A DNA stretch of 64,000 nucleotides, taken from assembly GCF_037975245.1 (NCBI RefSeq), contig NC_092579.1:16640178-16704177 (forward strand). Direction: 5' to 3'. Each line of letters begins with the position of its first letter. Position 1 is the first letter of the stretch. The stretch comes from Apostichopus japonicus (Eukaryota; Echinodermata; Holothuroidea; Aspidochirotida; Stichopodidae). Below the pieces are notes generated by a model, which worked only from the letters and a program-made list of their open reading frames with translations, was not told the DNA's origin and searched no databases. This document shows, in pieces, positions 26,430 through 37,500 of the stretch. The position numbers and the translations under genes are program-made.

Positions 26430-29400
26430 TTATTTCACTGTTCAGTTTATTGGCACATCAATCCCTCTGGTGTATTCAACTTGATTTTTTTTTTTATGTA
26501 TTGGTCTCGATTGACTTCTGAAGCAGATCTTGCTGGGATCAAAAAAATGGGCCGTCACTCTTACAGAGAGGAAGAGGGTTCAATCTTGTAGGTACACAGA
26601 CCTAGAGCAGTGGGATAGAAATTATTAGCTATGACACAGATTTAGGGGAAAACCACAACGTTTCCTCAAAACATTCCAGCAAAATGGCTCTTCTGCATGT
26701 GTCTTCCATGCATGTCCCATTAATCCAGTATTTGACTGATATTCATCAAAAGGCCACAAGCCTATTTATTATACTTTTTTCTCTTAACTTTTGTCATAAC
26801 ATGACAAGTTTTCTTTACAGTTTTCATTTTTCAACAAAGATAACTTTTTGGATTACAAAGGACACAGTTTACCAACAGAAATTACCCCCCAAAAAGTATG
26901 CTCTTTGTTACCAAGCAAGGCAGGTAACTTATTAGTCAAAACTATTGAATGAAATGTTTCACCCGAAAGGAGGTGAGAGCGGTACTGAAGAACTCAGTAG
27001 TGCATAGACTCTAGATTTGTGGCCTGATTAATTCGCAGATGACATTGCAAGGGTCCTACCTATACCACGTAAGATTTGTCACAGAGGTTCTACTCGTAAT
27101 GCGTAAGCTAGGTTGGCATGTAATATGCATTTCTGAGTGGTCGAATGAGGACTTTATTTCAGGATCCGCGTTATAGTCATTGCCGACTTGGCAATCCGCG
27201 GTGCCACTCACAATTTTGCAAGATCGCTGAAAATGAATGCATAGTTGTCCCTTTCGAGAAATCAAAAGGGGCAGATTTGAGGTTTCTGTTACAAAACTGC
27301 AGGGAGGGCACGTGCTCCGTGGCATCTAGTGCCTTTGCTCATATATAAGATTAGAAAAGCGAATATAGCATTATTAAGTACTAAGTATTGAAGATCTTGA
27401 TTAAGTTATAAGCACATTACTTGGATACATGCAAAGTCATTTGTTTAATGCTTTCAAATATGATGAAATTAAGGCTATAACTCCTATAAAGGGCTAACGT
27501 ATAACTACAAGACAGTGAGACAACGTATAGGAGCTTGTGCGCGCGACGGTGAGTGAGTGATAATTTCCCATCAAACCTATATGGACAGCGCGAGGGCCGG
27601 ATGAGGCGAGGTGATGACGACATCCATTGAAGGACCTACACTGAAAATATAAACTAGTCAATATTACCACGGACTGACGTTAAATTAGTCTGTAACGTTA
27701 GTCAATGCACATGGACTAGCAAAAATCTTCGTTTCATCGCTGCTTCTTAGTCAGTTTACACTGACTAAGGAAAATATAATCGCAGCTTAGTCGGTGGCGA
27801 CGGACTAAGGTGTTTTAACCCATGGACTAAGAACGATACGGACACCCGATTTACGCCATAATCGTAGCTTAGTCGGTGTCGACGGACTAATGTATTTTAA
27901 CCCACTTCGATTCACTTCAATTTGGAAACCGAGAGGCAACGGCAGCTTGCTGGACTTGGCATAGTTTCAAACGATCACTCTAAGCAACTTTCAACCGTAA
28001 ATCACCCAAGAAGGTCTTTAGAAGAATGGAGGTATTAACTGCCATCATCGGCCTACCTGTTATTCCTTTAACTTGAAGGTAAATTTAAAGTTAATTGTGA
28101 GGCCACTGGCACTAGTACTGTATTATGGTTAGTGTAACGCTACCGTTGTCACGTTGGCGTTTCGCAATACACAAGTGTAATGACAGTGAGTAGCCTATAG
28201 GCTTCTACTGGGTACTGCAGTGCATTCTCAACACTAAAGTGTGCATTCTAAACACCAATTAACAATGTGTTATGTGTGTATTGGGCTAGATTGAACAGTG
28301 GCACATAATCTTCTAATTTATTCCCAAACAAATGCTGGAACTATAAGTCTCAATAGTTTATTTGAAGTCTACACTCATTTGGTAAAGATTTCCTGTAATT
28401 TCCCATGTGAATCTAAATGGTTAGGCTTTGTGATATTGAATAAGCAAGGCTAGACTTTCAAACGTACAGTCACAGTAAGCTGAACAAATTATGTTGGCTA
28501 GTCAACGGTATTATATGTTGCGAGCAGTCAGGATGCACGCTTCAGTTCTATTTAACCTTTTCATTTATCATTTTTTAGTATTTAATTTCCGGTCACGCCC
28601 AGGAAACAATTGCGACATTCCTTCACGGTCGACTTGTTTACTGTAAGAAGTATTAACCGTTTTTTCTCAGGAAAGCTTGATAGTCTGAAGTTATTATAAC
28701 ATGTGCTTTTAGTATACTGCCAAAAGAGTAAGTTGTTGTATTTGTATTGATATTTTATGTAGAAGTAACAGAAAATTTAGTATGTTTAGTTTGGTCTATT
28801 TGCACGTTTTTTTTTCTGTCCAATGTAGTGCAGGGTTCACTTGCGCGAATTCAAATTATTCTGTTTATGTATATGTATATGCATCGATTCGTAGATTATG
28901 ATGTTTTTTGACATTTATTTGTAATTCAAGCATATCTGTTTAGTAGTAAAGTTTAAAGGTTAAGATTAATTAGTTTTCTCTTTTTGGTCCTAGATTGAAT
29001 GAAACTCATTGACGTAAATAATAGATCAGATGATACAGTTTAACGCAGTTGCTAAAACTCTGGGTATTCTCTAGTCTTCGCCGGTCCATTATGTACTTTA
29101 GTACTACTAGTAAGACTAAATTAAAACGACCGAGAGACAAACTTAGTGTAACAAAGTACTGATTCTCCTCTAGCCTAGGTCTAAACAGGCTTGTTATGTG
29201 AGCAAGCAAAATAACAACTAAAAGCTATTAGGCCTATAAGTAAGTTGGCTCAGTGCATTTCTGTTTCTAAAATTTTATATTTTTAAAGATCATAAAAACA
29301 AACAAAGATTTAGCCCATGTTTTATTATCTCTGTATTCTGGGCATTTGATTCTGGTTGCAATGGTGATGACACTCTCGTTCAAATTTTCAGCTTTATGCA

Positions 29401-29598
29401 GTCTGCTTCAAACTTTGGGATTGTTTTTTGAGACTATAGTGGAAGCAAATCTCACATAACTTTGTGGTGACAACTTTATTTAATTTTTTTTCAAATGATG
29501 AATACTTTGCTGTTTCTTTTTTCCAGCAGGAATTGAAAAGCCAAATATCTAAGTCAAGGGTGAGGTTTCCTGTGATGTATGACACCAGTGTGGAGGCA

Positions 29599-30720
29599 AC
29601 AACAGAAGAGGAGAACTGTGTTATATATGGCTTAAAGACATGTTTTATGATGATATATTGGTACCCTCCGCAGAACAAAAGAGTTTATCCAAGAGTCCAA
29701 AAAGCAAAGGAACAAGTACCATAGAAAAAAAAGATGGAAGAGTGAGTTTAACTATTGTACCCAACTGTTTAATGATATTAAAGATACTTTAAAAAAAAAA
29801 CAGTCTAGTATATCATTAACGTGCAAGCTTCATAAGTTTGGTCAAATTTTCACTGATCTGTAGAGCGGGAGTCCAGAGGGTTTGGTTAGCTGGGAAGGTA
29901 ACCAATTGCCTGGTACATCACAATGTTCGCAATGCATTCCTGTATATGAAACCTGACGACTGGCAAACCGACTGTGGTGGATGTGGCTGGGAGAGCAATT
30001 TTAAAGTCACCTAATAGCTAACCTAGATCAGCTTTCATGGTAAGCACATCAAAGTAAGAACAATGTGTCAGGTATGGCCCCAAGAGCAACAAATGGCCAT
30101 CGCCAGTAATTATTGGTGGTGGGGTACCCCTGCCAGTGATCAACAATTGACCCCTCACGGCTGACCTAGGTCAGCTCATGAGGTAACCACTTGAAACCTA
30201 CTGGAAAATGTTGGTTAGGACTTCAGATAAAAGGGATGGTCATTGCCAGTATTTTTTATTGGTGGGGTACCCCTGCCAGTAGACCCCCAATATGCCCATC
30301 CCCTCATTGACCTAGGTGAGCTCATGATTTGACCAGTTGAAACCTACAGGAAAATGATAGGTATCACTTCATATGTAAGGATGGGCATTTGGGATCATTA
30401 TTAACATGATTAACATAATTATTAAGCTTTGAAAAATAACTTGGTGTTATGCTGTGCAAAGCTAATAATTATTTGGTAAAGCTGCTATTCCTGGCTTATA
30501 ATTTGAGGGACCTAGATTTAAATGTATACCTCCCAATATGTTATAAAATTTTAATGTAAATGTTAATGTATGATAATGTGAGTTATCATGTGCTATATCT
30601 GTATCTGTGCTTACACGTATATCATATTTTCTGTTCGCAGGTCAATAATGGTGCAGATTTTGGCTTCCTAAAGACAAGTGGGAGGCCATTTGTAGTTAAG
30701 AGAAACACTCTTTGTTCGTG
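29599..30720 (+). CDS. Possible spliced two-exon coding fragment inside the element
   Basis: Read from an acceptor-like ACACCAG, one frame is open to a good donor GTGAGT after codons for KKDGR (exon ending 29745). An in-phase acceptor TTCGCAG is followed by a short terminal exon (30642-30720) reading VNNGADFGFL and ending NTLCS before a TGA. Splice phases agree (phase 0), but no start exon or known domain is visible. It may be a captured host gene piece or a chance pairing. A competing frame over the first segment is open at 29464-29724. Confidence 0.25.
30105..30375. repeat. Tandem duplication, ~135-bp period
   Basis: Two imperfect copies with shared GGTGGGGTACCCCTGCCAGT, GACCTAGGT, AGCTCATGA and TTGAAACCTAC segments. 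It lies inside the 27641-31411 element and is non-coding. Confidence 0.8.
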
Positions 30721-31411
30721 AAGACTTAACTGGTGTCGATTTGGGGTACCACTTTAAAACGAAAGTGATGAGGAACCCTTGCCCAAGATTCAACTTTGCA
30801 TTATTGTGCAGTGCTATACTTTTGCGATTCATGTTTGATCCATTAACTTGTCTTAACTTTGTTGGAATAAGATCATATTTTCAGATTTTTGTTTACAGTG
30901 ATTTCTTCTCTATCTGTCGAAAGTCAGCCTTTGTAGACATCAGAAGTTTTATCAGAAATAAATACTGCCAACGTACACATTATTTGTGTTTCTTCTGCTC
31001 TCTTTTCTTTCAGTGATGCTAGTCAGTGAAACTAGTCGGGTTTAATTCTTTCAGTGATTCTAGTCAGTGCAACTAATCAGTCGATACCGACTAAGAAAGG
31101 TTAGTCGGGAGAGGCACCATCCTGACTAATGTAAAACCTGCTATAAACTAGTCGGTGGCTCATATAAATTAGTCGGTAAAGACCGACAAATGTCACCAAC
31201 TAATGTAACCGACTAATATACATTTAACGACTAAGAAATTGTTGATCGACTAAGCTGACGGACTAAGATGACCGACTAAGAAATCCAACTGACTAAGGAA
31301 TAAATTAGTCGGTATAGCAACTGACTACGGCTATGTTAGTCGGGAGAGGCACCAGATGGACTAACGTTTTGTTAGTCGGTGAACCAATTTAAGTTTTCAG
31401 TTTATAAACTA

Positions 31412-32901
31412 TCACGTAGCAGCTGAGTGTAAAGTAATAGGGACGTATACAGTTGTAACGATAACTCATTCTATCGTCATTTCGTGTTTAATTAAATGGA
31501 TATGTTAAATATATGAAAAATGTCGCCTTTGTGAGAATATCAGCAGAAATTGGTCAAATCAGTTTCGTATTTGCGTTAAGTTCAGAACTAACCATAACCA
31601 ATATTCCAGCGCTAGTGGTGTGATATACATGCATGGTTTTAGGCAGGCCTATTTAAGCACTAATATACAGTTAAGTGCTCATCCTTATCGAGTAGGCGAG
31701 TGCATTAGCCAATATTAACAGTGTGCCACTATGCATTTAGATCTGATCATTGCACAAAGATTACGCAGAGTAATAGTCAAATTTTGATTCACCTAACTAT
31801 TCTGCACGACGGACAGACCCCTCAGTGCACACTGTTCTTATTAATGAGTTACACCTCGAGAGAGCTTCGATTGAGATGAAACCTGAAAAAGATCTACATA
31901 TTACAGTCAAATGACCAGTAACTGCCTCGTAACGCCTCCCACCACATAAATGCTAAAAACTCAATTATATAATTTGTTAACAAGTGCAGTTAATCCTTAT
32001 AAAATGTGTTATGAAGTTGATACGTCTTTTTTTTTTTTTGCAGTTTAATTTGATAATGTTTGATAGAACTGATTCTAATCCATTCATATATACCATATCA
32101 CGTAGGTGATTATCTATAGTTATATTGGCTTTTATTTGATCATTATCTGATGATGTATAAATGTTAACATTTTGTCCAAATTGTTTGTCCAATGTATGTA
32201 AGAAATACTGACATATGAAACAGTGTATCGTGGAATCATTCGTGTCTTGCTTAGTGTCCTTCGTTGACGGGGGAGGGGGGCTGGGGGGTCTATGCGGCTG
32301 TCTAAACTTTGACCAATTGTTATCTTAATTTCAGTACCTTAATAGTCGATGCAAACAATCACAGCTTTGATGAGAATATCATAAGTAACCATGCCACATA
32401 TAGGCCTCGTTGACTTTAGTGGTTTGTCGAATATGAATTACACACAACCTGACGATTAGAATAGATCGGGGAAGCACATTCCCTGACACACTCAGGGTAA
32501 AAAAATTATTTACATTATTGATTGCATGTTATTGAGCATAACTGTAATGCAGGACACCGTCATCCGTGAACGGTGTGGTGCGGTAGGGTGCTTGTATGGG
32601 GGAGGGGGTATAACTTCATGTGAGCGCCAAAACAGGTTGAAATCGATGGGTAACTTGATCAGTTCCTCTATCAGTGGTTGCGCTAACAATTTATATTCCA
32701 GTTTCATTTTTCACTGCTTGAACATATTTTTGTTTTCAAAGCTCGCATATCTTGCTATGATTTGTTAGTTTTTGACTTAGGTTATGACAATATTCTGACT
32801 TAAGGACAAAAAAATTCATTTGGCAGAATTTACTTTGCGTTGAAACCTATCATAGCTTACGACGAAGTACATGTTTCTATAAGTGTAACTTATAATGTGT
32901 C
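31412..32901. other. Intergenic, no gene seen
   Basis: AT-rich sequence between the candidate element and the first MITE of the repeat island. Frames at 31977-32192 and 32526-32768 are short and unsupported. Confidence 0.5.
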
Positions 32902-32909
32902 GGTGGGTT

Positions 32910-33477
32910 CATGTGCGCAGATCAGTATTGGATAATGGTGGGGACGCGTGCCTGTTCTCTGATACTATCTAAGCGGAGCGCGACCATGGGTTTGCGCGTA
33001 GCGAACAATCATTTTTTTGTTGTTGTGGCAAATATACCTCCCAGATCGCCGGAAATAACACTTCCCACATCCAATGATGCTCCTAAACCTCCTTAAATTT
33101 CAGATCTCATGGCTTAGAAATTTAGTTTGGGGAAATACATGGGCGTCTGCAGAAAAAAAAAATGAGGGGACAATTAATCCAAGTAGACTTTTGTTTACGA
33201 TGGGTCTGGGGTCCTCTCCCAGAAAACAATTATAGACTGCCGCAAATGCGATTTCCGTCCAATATTTAACGACTGTGAATAAAATATAATAAAATGAGAA
33301 CTGCTGGATGTCATTTGCACAATGCTGGATCAACCTGCGCCAAAGTTCAATACAGGGGAATTTGAAATGCAGCGTTTGGTGAAGACAAATTGGTAGGGAC
33401 ACGGTATATCATGTCCTCACCACTGAACAAGTTGGTGGGGACGCGTCCCGCTGTCCCCACCAGGATCTGCGCCCATG
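32910..33477 (-). mobile_element. hAT-like MITE, family 1, copy 1 (568 bp)
   Basis: Flanked by the perfect 8-bp direct repeat GGTGGGTT (32902-32909 and 33478-33485). Its terminal inverted repeats are CATGTGCGCAGATC on the left and, from the right end inward, CATGGGCGCAGATC. The whole unit is the reverse complement of the copy at 58728-59284, matching along its entire length with small indels. It has no coding capacity. The 8-bp duplication with CA ends fits hAT. Confidence 0.93.
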
Positions 33478-33610
33478 GGTGGGTTTGGGGGACATGCGGA
33501 TTAAATTCTTCCACTGACTCCACAACTTGTAATGTATGATTGAGATTAGGTCAATTTTCATTTGACCAGTTAGACTTGCACGTACAGCAGTTAGTCCCTA
33601 TACGTACATC

Positions 33611-34247
33611 CAAGGGCGGCGGAACCGGGGGGCACAGGGGGCACGTGCCCCCCACTTTTCCTCAGGTTAAAAATGTGCCCTTTTTCTACATAAAAATTGA
33701 GTTGTCTCAAGTTAGCAAGAGGCCAGGGAACCAGAATGAACACTCGAGAAGGTCCGTTTCCGGCCATCTGAGGGGTTCGTAAAACCAAAAATTTTCTTGT
33801 ACGTACGCTCCGCGCCAACCGATGGTGGCGCTCCGCTCAGATAGTCGTGCATACAACTTTGCAAATCCTGGCTACGCCTGTGGGTCAAACTCAAAGCTAT
33901 TTCGAATGGAAAAAAATGGTAAGATATTAACAAGAAATAAACTCTAATTCGGAAGATTCCTACATTAGCAACTAGCATGATTTCACCTCATTTTGTCTCA
34001 AAAGAAAATTTGTTCCTTGTTTCCCAATTTGCAAATTGGATATTGCAGTGCTAATATGCATTTTTCTTTGAGAGGGGGGGGGGGGGGCGTTGATGGAGTG
34101 ATGTGTATACGCAAATAAGATAATACAATAAGATTTATAAAGGGTACTAAATATAAGGCTGCATCAGTCCAATGGAATTTCTGCAAAGTGCCCTTTGATG
34201 TCGGTGCCCCCCCCCCCCCCAGATTAAAAGTGCTTCCGCCGCCCTTG
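33611..34247. mobile_element. hAT-like MITE, family 3 (637 bp) with nested fragment
   Basis: Flanked by the perfect 8-bp repeat CGTACATC (33603-33610 and 34248-34255). Terminal inverted repeats are CAAGGGCGGCGGAA on both sides, each followed inward by a G/C-rich stretch (the right one a 14-base C run). Inside, about 33745-33872 is a fragment of the family-2 repeat (ATGGTGGCGCTCCGC, then a CTACGCCTG end), so one element has inserted in or recombined with another. Open frames over it are not genes. Confidence 0.9.
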
Positions 34248-34255
34248 CGTACATC

Positions 34256-35366
34256 ATGTTCAGTAGACCTTTTTGGCTTGGGGTGGGGCGAACAAGCTGC
34301 AAAATTATTGTTCTAATTCCTCTGACTATTGGAAGAGATCTATAACTGTGTACATCTTTTTTCAATCTTTTGTTCGTCGCTTTAATTTAGGTTTTAGGTT
34401 TAATTGCATTCGGCCATGGGGCTCTAGCCTGATGGCTGCTAAACGAACAGTTTCCACGTACTTGTAAAGCTATACCCTGACGTATAATCTCCCGGCAGAA
34501 TCGATAATAAGCTGTACAGGGGCGCATATGTGTATTGCATCCCTCATGAATAAACATATGTTCATACTATCACCAAGGCAGCCGTAATACGCCATCAGTG
34601 ATTTTGGCGAACGGTCATCTGTTACTACAATAGGCAATATAGCATCGACCGCCACGTTGGTAACTGGCTACCGAACAAGCTGCCGCTCTCTGTAGGTCTC
34701 GTAGGACTAATTGAAAGTTACTCGAGTGTGTCCAACATCAATAAATGTTTTTCTGGTTTCCCCGGACGATAATCCGTAACAAAGGCATGTTGATGAATGG
34801 CTCTGGAGAAAGAAAGAGGTAGTAAATATTTGGTCCTACTACACACAGCAACCCTCCGCATATATAGTTTGCTCGAACTGGCAACATTGACATTAGACAA
34901 AGCTATCATCTCTCAGAGATTACATTTGATAAAAACAAGCAAGTTGTGGTTTTCATTTCAAACATTATCAAGAAGATTTTGTTTATTGTTTATCGAAGAG
35001 ATTTCCATTTGGTAAACATTATTAATCCGTATAAATCAGTTGTTTTTGGAACCTTTTGTGGATTTTTACGGGCAAGATATCTAAGACATCAGCCGTGCGT
35101 GCTTGGACTTAAGTGGTTAAGACAACCATCTGAAAAGATATATTTAACGTGCAAAGGAACTGTTGATTTTTATCAAAACATACATCGCTTAGACGAGGAA
35201 CTATATATCCATTCCACTTATCATCAAGTAGCTGTCTTTTAAACAAAAGAAGCTGATTTTCATCGTTGGAGATAGCCATACTTCATCGAAGCCACGCAGT
35301 ATCTACGGTATATATACCTCAACCTCAATATCTCGATTTCACAAGTGAATCTTACCAACCATCATC
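34256..35366. other. 5' flank of small basic gene 2; no firm gene
   Basis: Contains a 98-aa plus-strand frame (34946-35242) rich in aromatic and basic residues, with no recognisable motif and an AT-rich composition like non-coding DNA. The last ~60 bases hold the TATA-like element of the next gene. Confidence 0.4.
35310..35317 (+). promoter_or_regulatory. TATA-like element of small basic gene 2
   Basis: TATATATA about 50 bp upstream of the ATG at 35367, giving the same compact promoter-to-start layout as the paralog at 23704. Confidence 0.4.
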
Positions 35367-35699
35367 ATGTCTTTCGATTTGATTACACCAGCAACCTCCC
35401 AAACACACCTCTACATGGCAGAAGAATATTATGTAGAACAAGAAGTAGATGGGAAGAAAGTGAAAAGAAAATTTAAGCTTTTCAAATCAATCAAGAAAAT
35501 TCCAAAAAGTGTAAAGAAAGGGATGAAGGCAGAGAAATACATCCTGAAAGAGCAATTTGGAAGAAGTTCAGCCGTAAACACAATGAAAACAGAGAAGAAG
35601 ATAGTAGGGAAGCAACTATCAGATAGTACAGCGGTGAGAAGAATGAAAGTTCAAGTACGAATTACTCCATCGTGCAGAGTTCCCGTTGCTGCAGCATGA
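35367..35699 (+). CDS. Small basic Lys-rich protein, family member 2
   Basis: Intronless 110-aa frame, unrecognised. An acidic/aromatic patch near residues 17-27 (MAEEYYVEQEV) is followed by a very Lys-rich middle (residues 29-60) with an amphipathic, probably helical pattern. The C-terminal third ends LSDSTAVRR...RITPSCRVPVAAA. That third aligns with the minus-strand protein at 23381-23704; the N-terminal halves do not. No signal peptide or membrane span is seen. I use the first ATG; an internal Met at residue 17 is an alternative start. The strong Lys bias suggests nucleic-acid or acidic-membrane contact, but this is inference. Downstream sequence carries an unusual array of CAGG...CCTG hairpins that may belong to its 3' UTR. 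Confidence 0.65.
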   Translation: MSFDLITPATSQTHLYMAEEYYVEQEVDGKKVKRKFKLFKSIKKIPKSVKKGMKAEKYILKEQFGRSSAVNTMKTEKKIVGKQLSDSTAVRRMKVQVRITPSCRVPVAAA

Positions 35700-36420
35700 T
35701 TCGGTATTGAACGTTAGGCTAAGCCAAAACTTTAGCCTATACATGCATGGACGCATTATCTAGACGGTGATCCACAGTCCGAGATGAATGTTGTGGTCGT
35801 CGGGAGTTAAGTCAAGATGTTCTCTAATCGGCAGAGGGTCTAAAGCCATATTTTCATCGAAATACTGTACCATCCGAGATCGAGTATTGAACCAAGTTCC
35901 TGACACTTACGCCGCAGCCCGGGAAATCTAAACGTGGTTGCTAAGCAAGTAATTTCCACCTGATGTGAATGCTGCGAGCAGAATTCGAAGTGTCCAGTGA
36001 ACCAGCTTTTCCACATTGGAACTATCAACATGGCCAATGTAGTTTAAACATTTGTAAAAAATTTAAATTTTCGTAAATTTAAAACAAAAGAGTTAAAATT
36101 TATGTATACTTTACAATACGTTCTACTCTGTTAACACGGATGACATGCTTCATGATGCATTTTGTACCTCGTCATTAGTATCTAAGCTTCTCCAAAAATG
36201 CTTGAACCTCTCAATTACTAGATGTTTAATTGGTCGTAATAGTTCGACCTTGATTCTTTTTATGTCTGTACACGGATAATTTCTCTCTCCTCAATAGGAA
36301 ATCTACTGAAATAACTAATTTCACTGATCACATTTATAGCCTAGGCAGGCTTAATTTGTAATCTGTGCTTACGTCATAATAATCTTATATAATGAATGTA
36401 TTAAAATGATAAATTCCTCA
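35700..36420. other. Downstream flank of small basic gene 2
   Basis: AT-rich, no further gene. It probably includes the 3' UTR; a clear AATAAA near the stop was not found. Confidence 0.4.
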
Positions 36421-37500
36421 GTGTTATGAATTGCTTGTTATGAAAAAGTTCAATTATTTTATGCATACACGATGAGCTTTTATAGGCTTTCCACTGTATA
36501 CACTGAGAAATAATTTTAAGCTTCAATTTCACGGGCTGTAAGCATACTTTTCTCGAATGTAATTGAAATACAGTAATTCTGACAAGGTTAATTAATATTC
36601 AGTGGTGTTTGTTTTTGGTTAAATTAATTATACATGTGCTAATTAGGCAGGCTAAAATCCTGCTATAACCAATTAGTCATCAACACACACACACACACAC
36701 AGTATTTTTATTTTTCTGTGGCGTCCAAAACTTACTCCTTTTTTGCAACTTTTCTTAAATGAATGGAAGTTAGACAGGCTTAAAACCTGATACAACCGAC
36801 TTAAATGTTAAATTCTTCAAATCTATGCATTGCTTGTTTATGGAAAGGTTAAATATTTTATGCATACTCAATGAGCTATCGTCGGCTTTCCTTTGCATAC
36901 ACTGACAAATAATGCTTCAATATCACATGCTGTAAACATAAATTTCTCGAAAATAATTGAAATACAGTAATTCTGACAAAATTAATTAATATTCGGTGGT
37001 AATTGGTATTTGTATTTGGTTAAGTTTATTATTTTATACATATGCTAATTAGGCAGGCCAAAATCCTGCTGTAACCAATTAGTCATCAACACACACACAG
37101 TATTTTCATTTTCCGATGTTTTAAGTAAATTTGATTCCTCCTTGTTATTGAACGGTTACAGATTTCAAAGTTACTTTGTTTTTGCCATGTTTTATTAGGT
37201 TATGGGGTTATCTTAGCCTAAACTTGGTTGTAAGTTAGGCAGGCTGAAAACCTGCTACAAACAACTTTAAAAGGGTTCCTTCATGGCACGTTTATGATAA
37301 TATTCGTTGTTTCTGTGGAGTCCAAAACTTACTCCTTTTTTGCAACTTTTCTTAAATGAATGTACGTTAGACAGGCTTAAAACCTGATACAACCAACTTA
37401 CATCAGAGTAGTCCACACGTGGAAACATTGAAGGTAATTTTATTTCCATTAAGTCATAGTCTTGGTATTTTATGCAGGTTTAAAACTTGCTATAATCAAA
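36343..37500 (+). repeat. Duplicated modules with CAGG...CCTG hairpins
   Basis: A ~185-bp block at 36426-36610 recurs at 36823-37008 (period ~397 bp), each followed by a CA-repeat-bearing block (36640-36720; 37048-37113). A separate ~88-bp block at 36717-36804 recurs almost unchanged at 37313-37400. Scattered through them are six short inverted motifs of the form (G)CAGG-spacer-CCTG(C) at 36647, 36775, 37053, 37239, 37372 and 37474 (the last degenerate), with a 7-base AT-rich loop and then TATAACCAA-like sequence; a partial seventh is near 36346. No long frame. Confidence 0.8.

Larger units (their letters stand above)
23705..27640. other. Intergenic, one weak small frame
   Basis: Apart from the TATA-like element and a low-confidence 90-aa frame (26157-26429), no gene is supported. 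Frames around 25434-25843 are open on both strands but unrecognised. Confidence 0.4.
27641..31411. mobile_element. Candidate ~3.75-kb element bounded by TTAGTC/GACTAA arrays
   Basis: Both ends carry arrays of short motifs in both orientations built on TTAGTC / GACTAA, often extended to TTAGTCGGT or ACCGACTAA: about ten at 27655-27900 and over twenty at 31015-31380. GAGAGGCACCA occurs twice in the right array. The motif is scarce elsewhere in the window. The outermost sequences give a weak inverted match (ACTGAAAA on the left; TTTTCAGT on the right), and TATAAACTA occurs on both sides (27648-27656 and 31403-31411), possibly a target duplication. Dense sub-terminal motifs in both orientations are typical of DNA transposons, where they bind transposase, but no transposase is recognisable inside. 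The interior holds a ~135-bp tandem repeat and exon-like segments. Superfamily is unknown. Confidence 0.55.

Noticed and set aside
34946-35242. 98-aa plus-strand frame upstream of the small basic gene
   Set aside because: AT-rich composition, no motif, no relative; likely chance.
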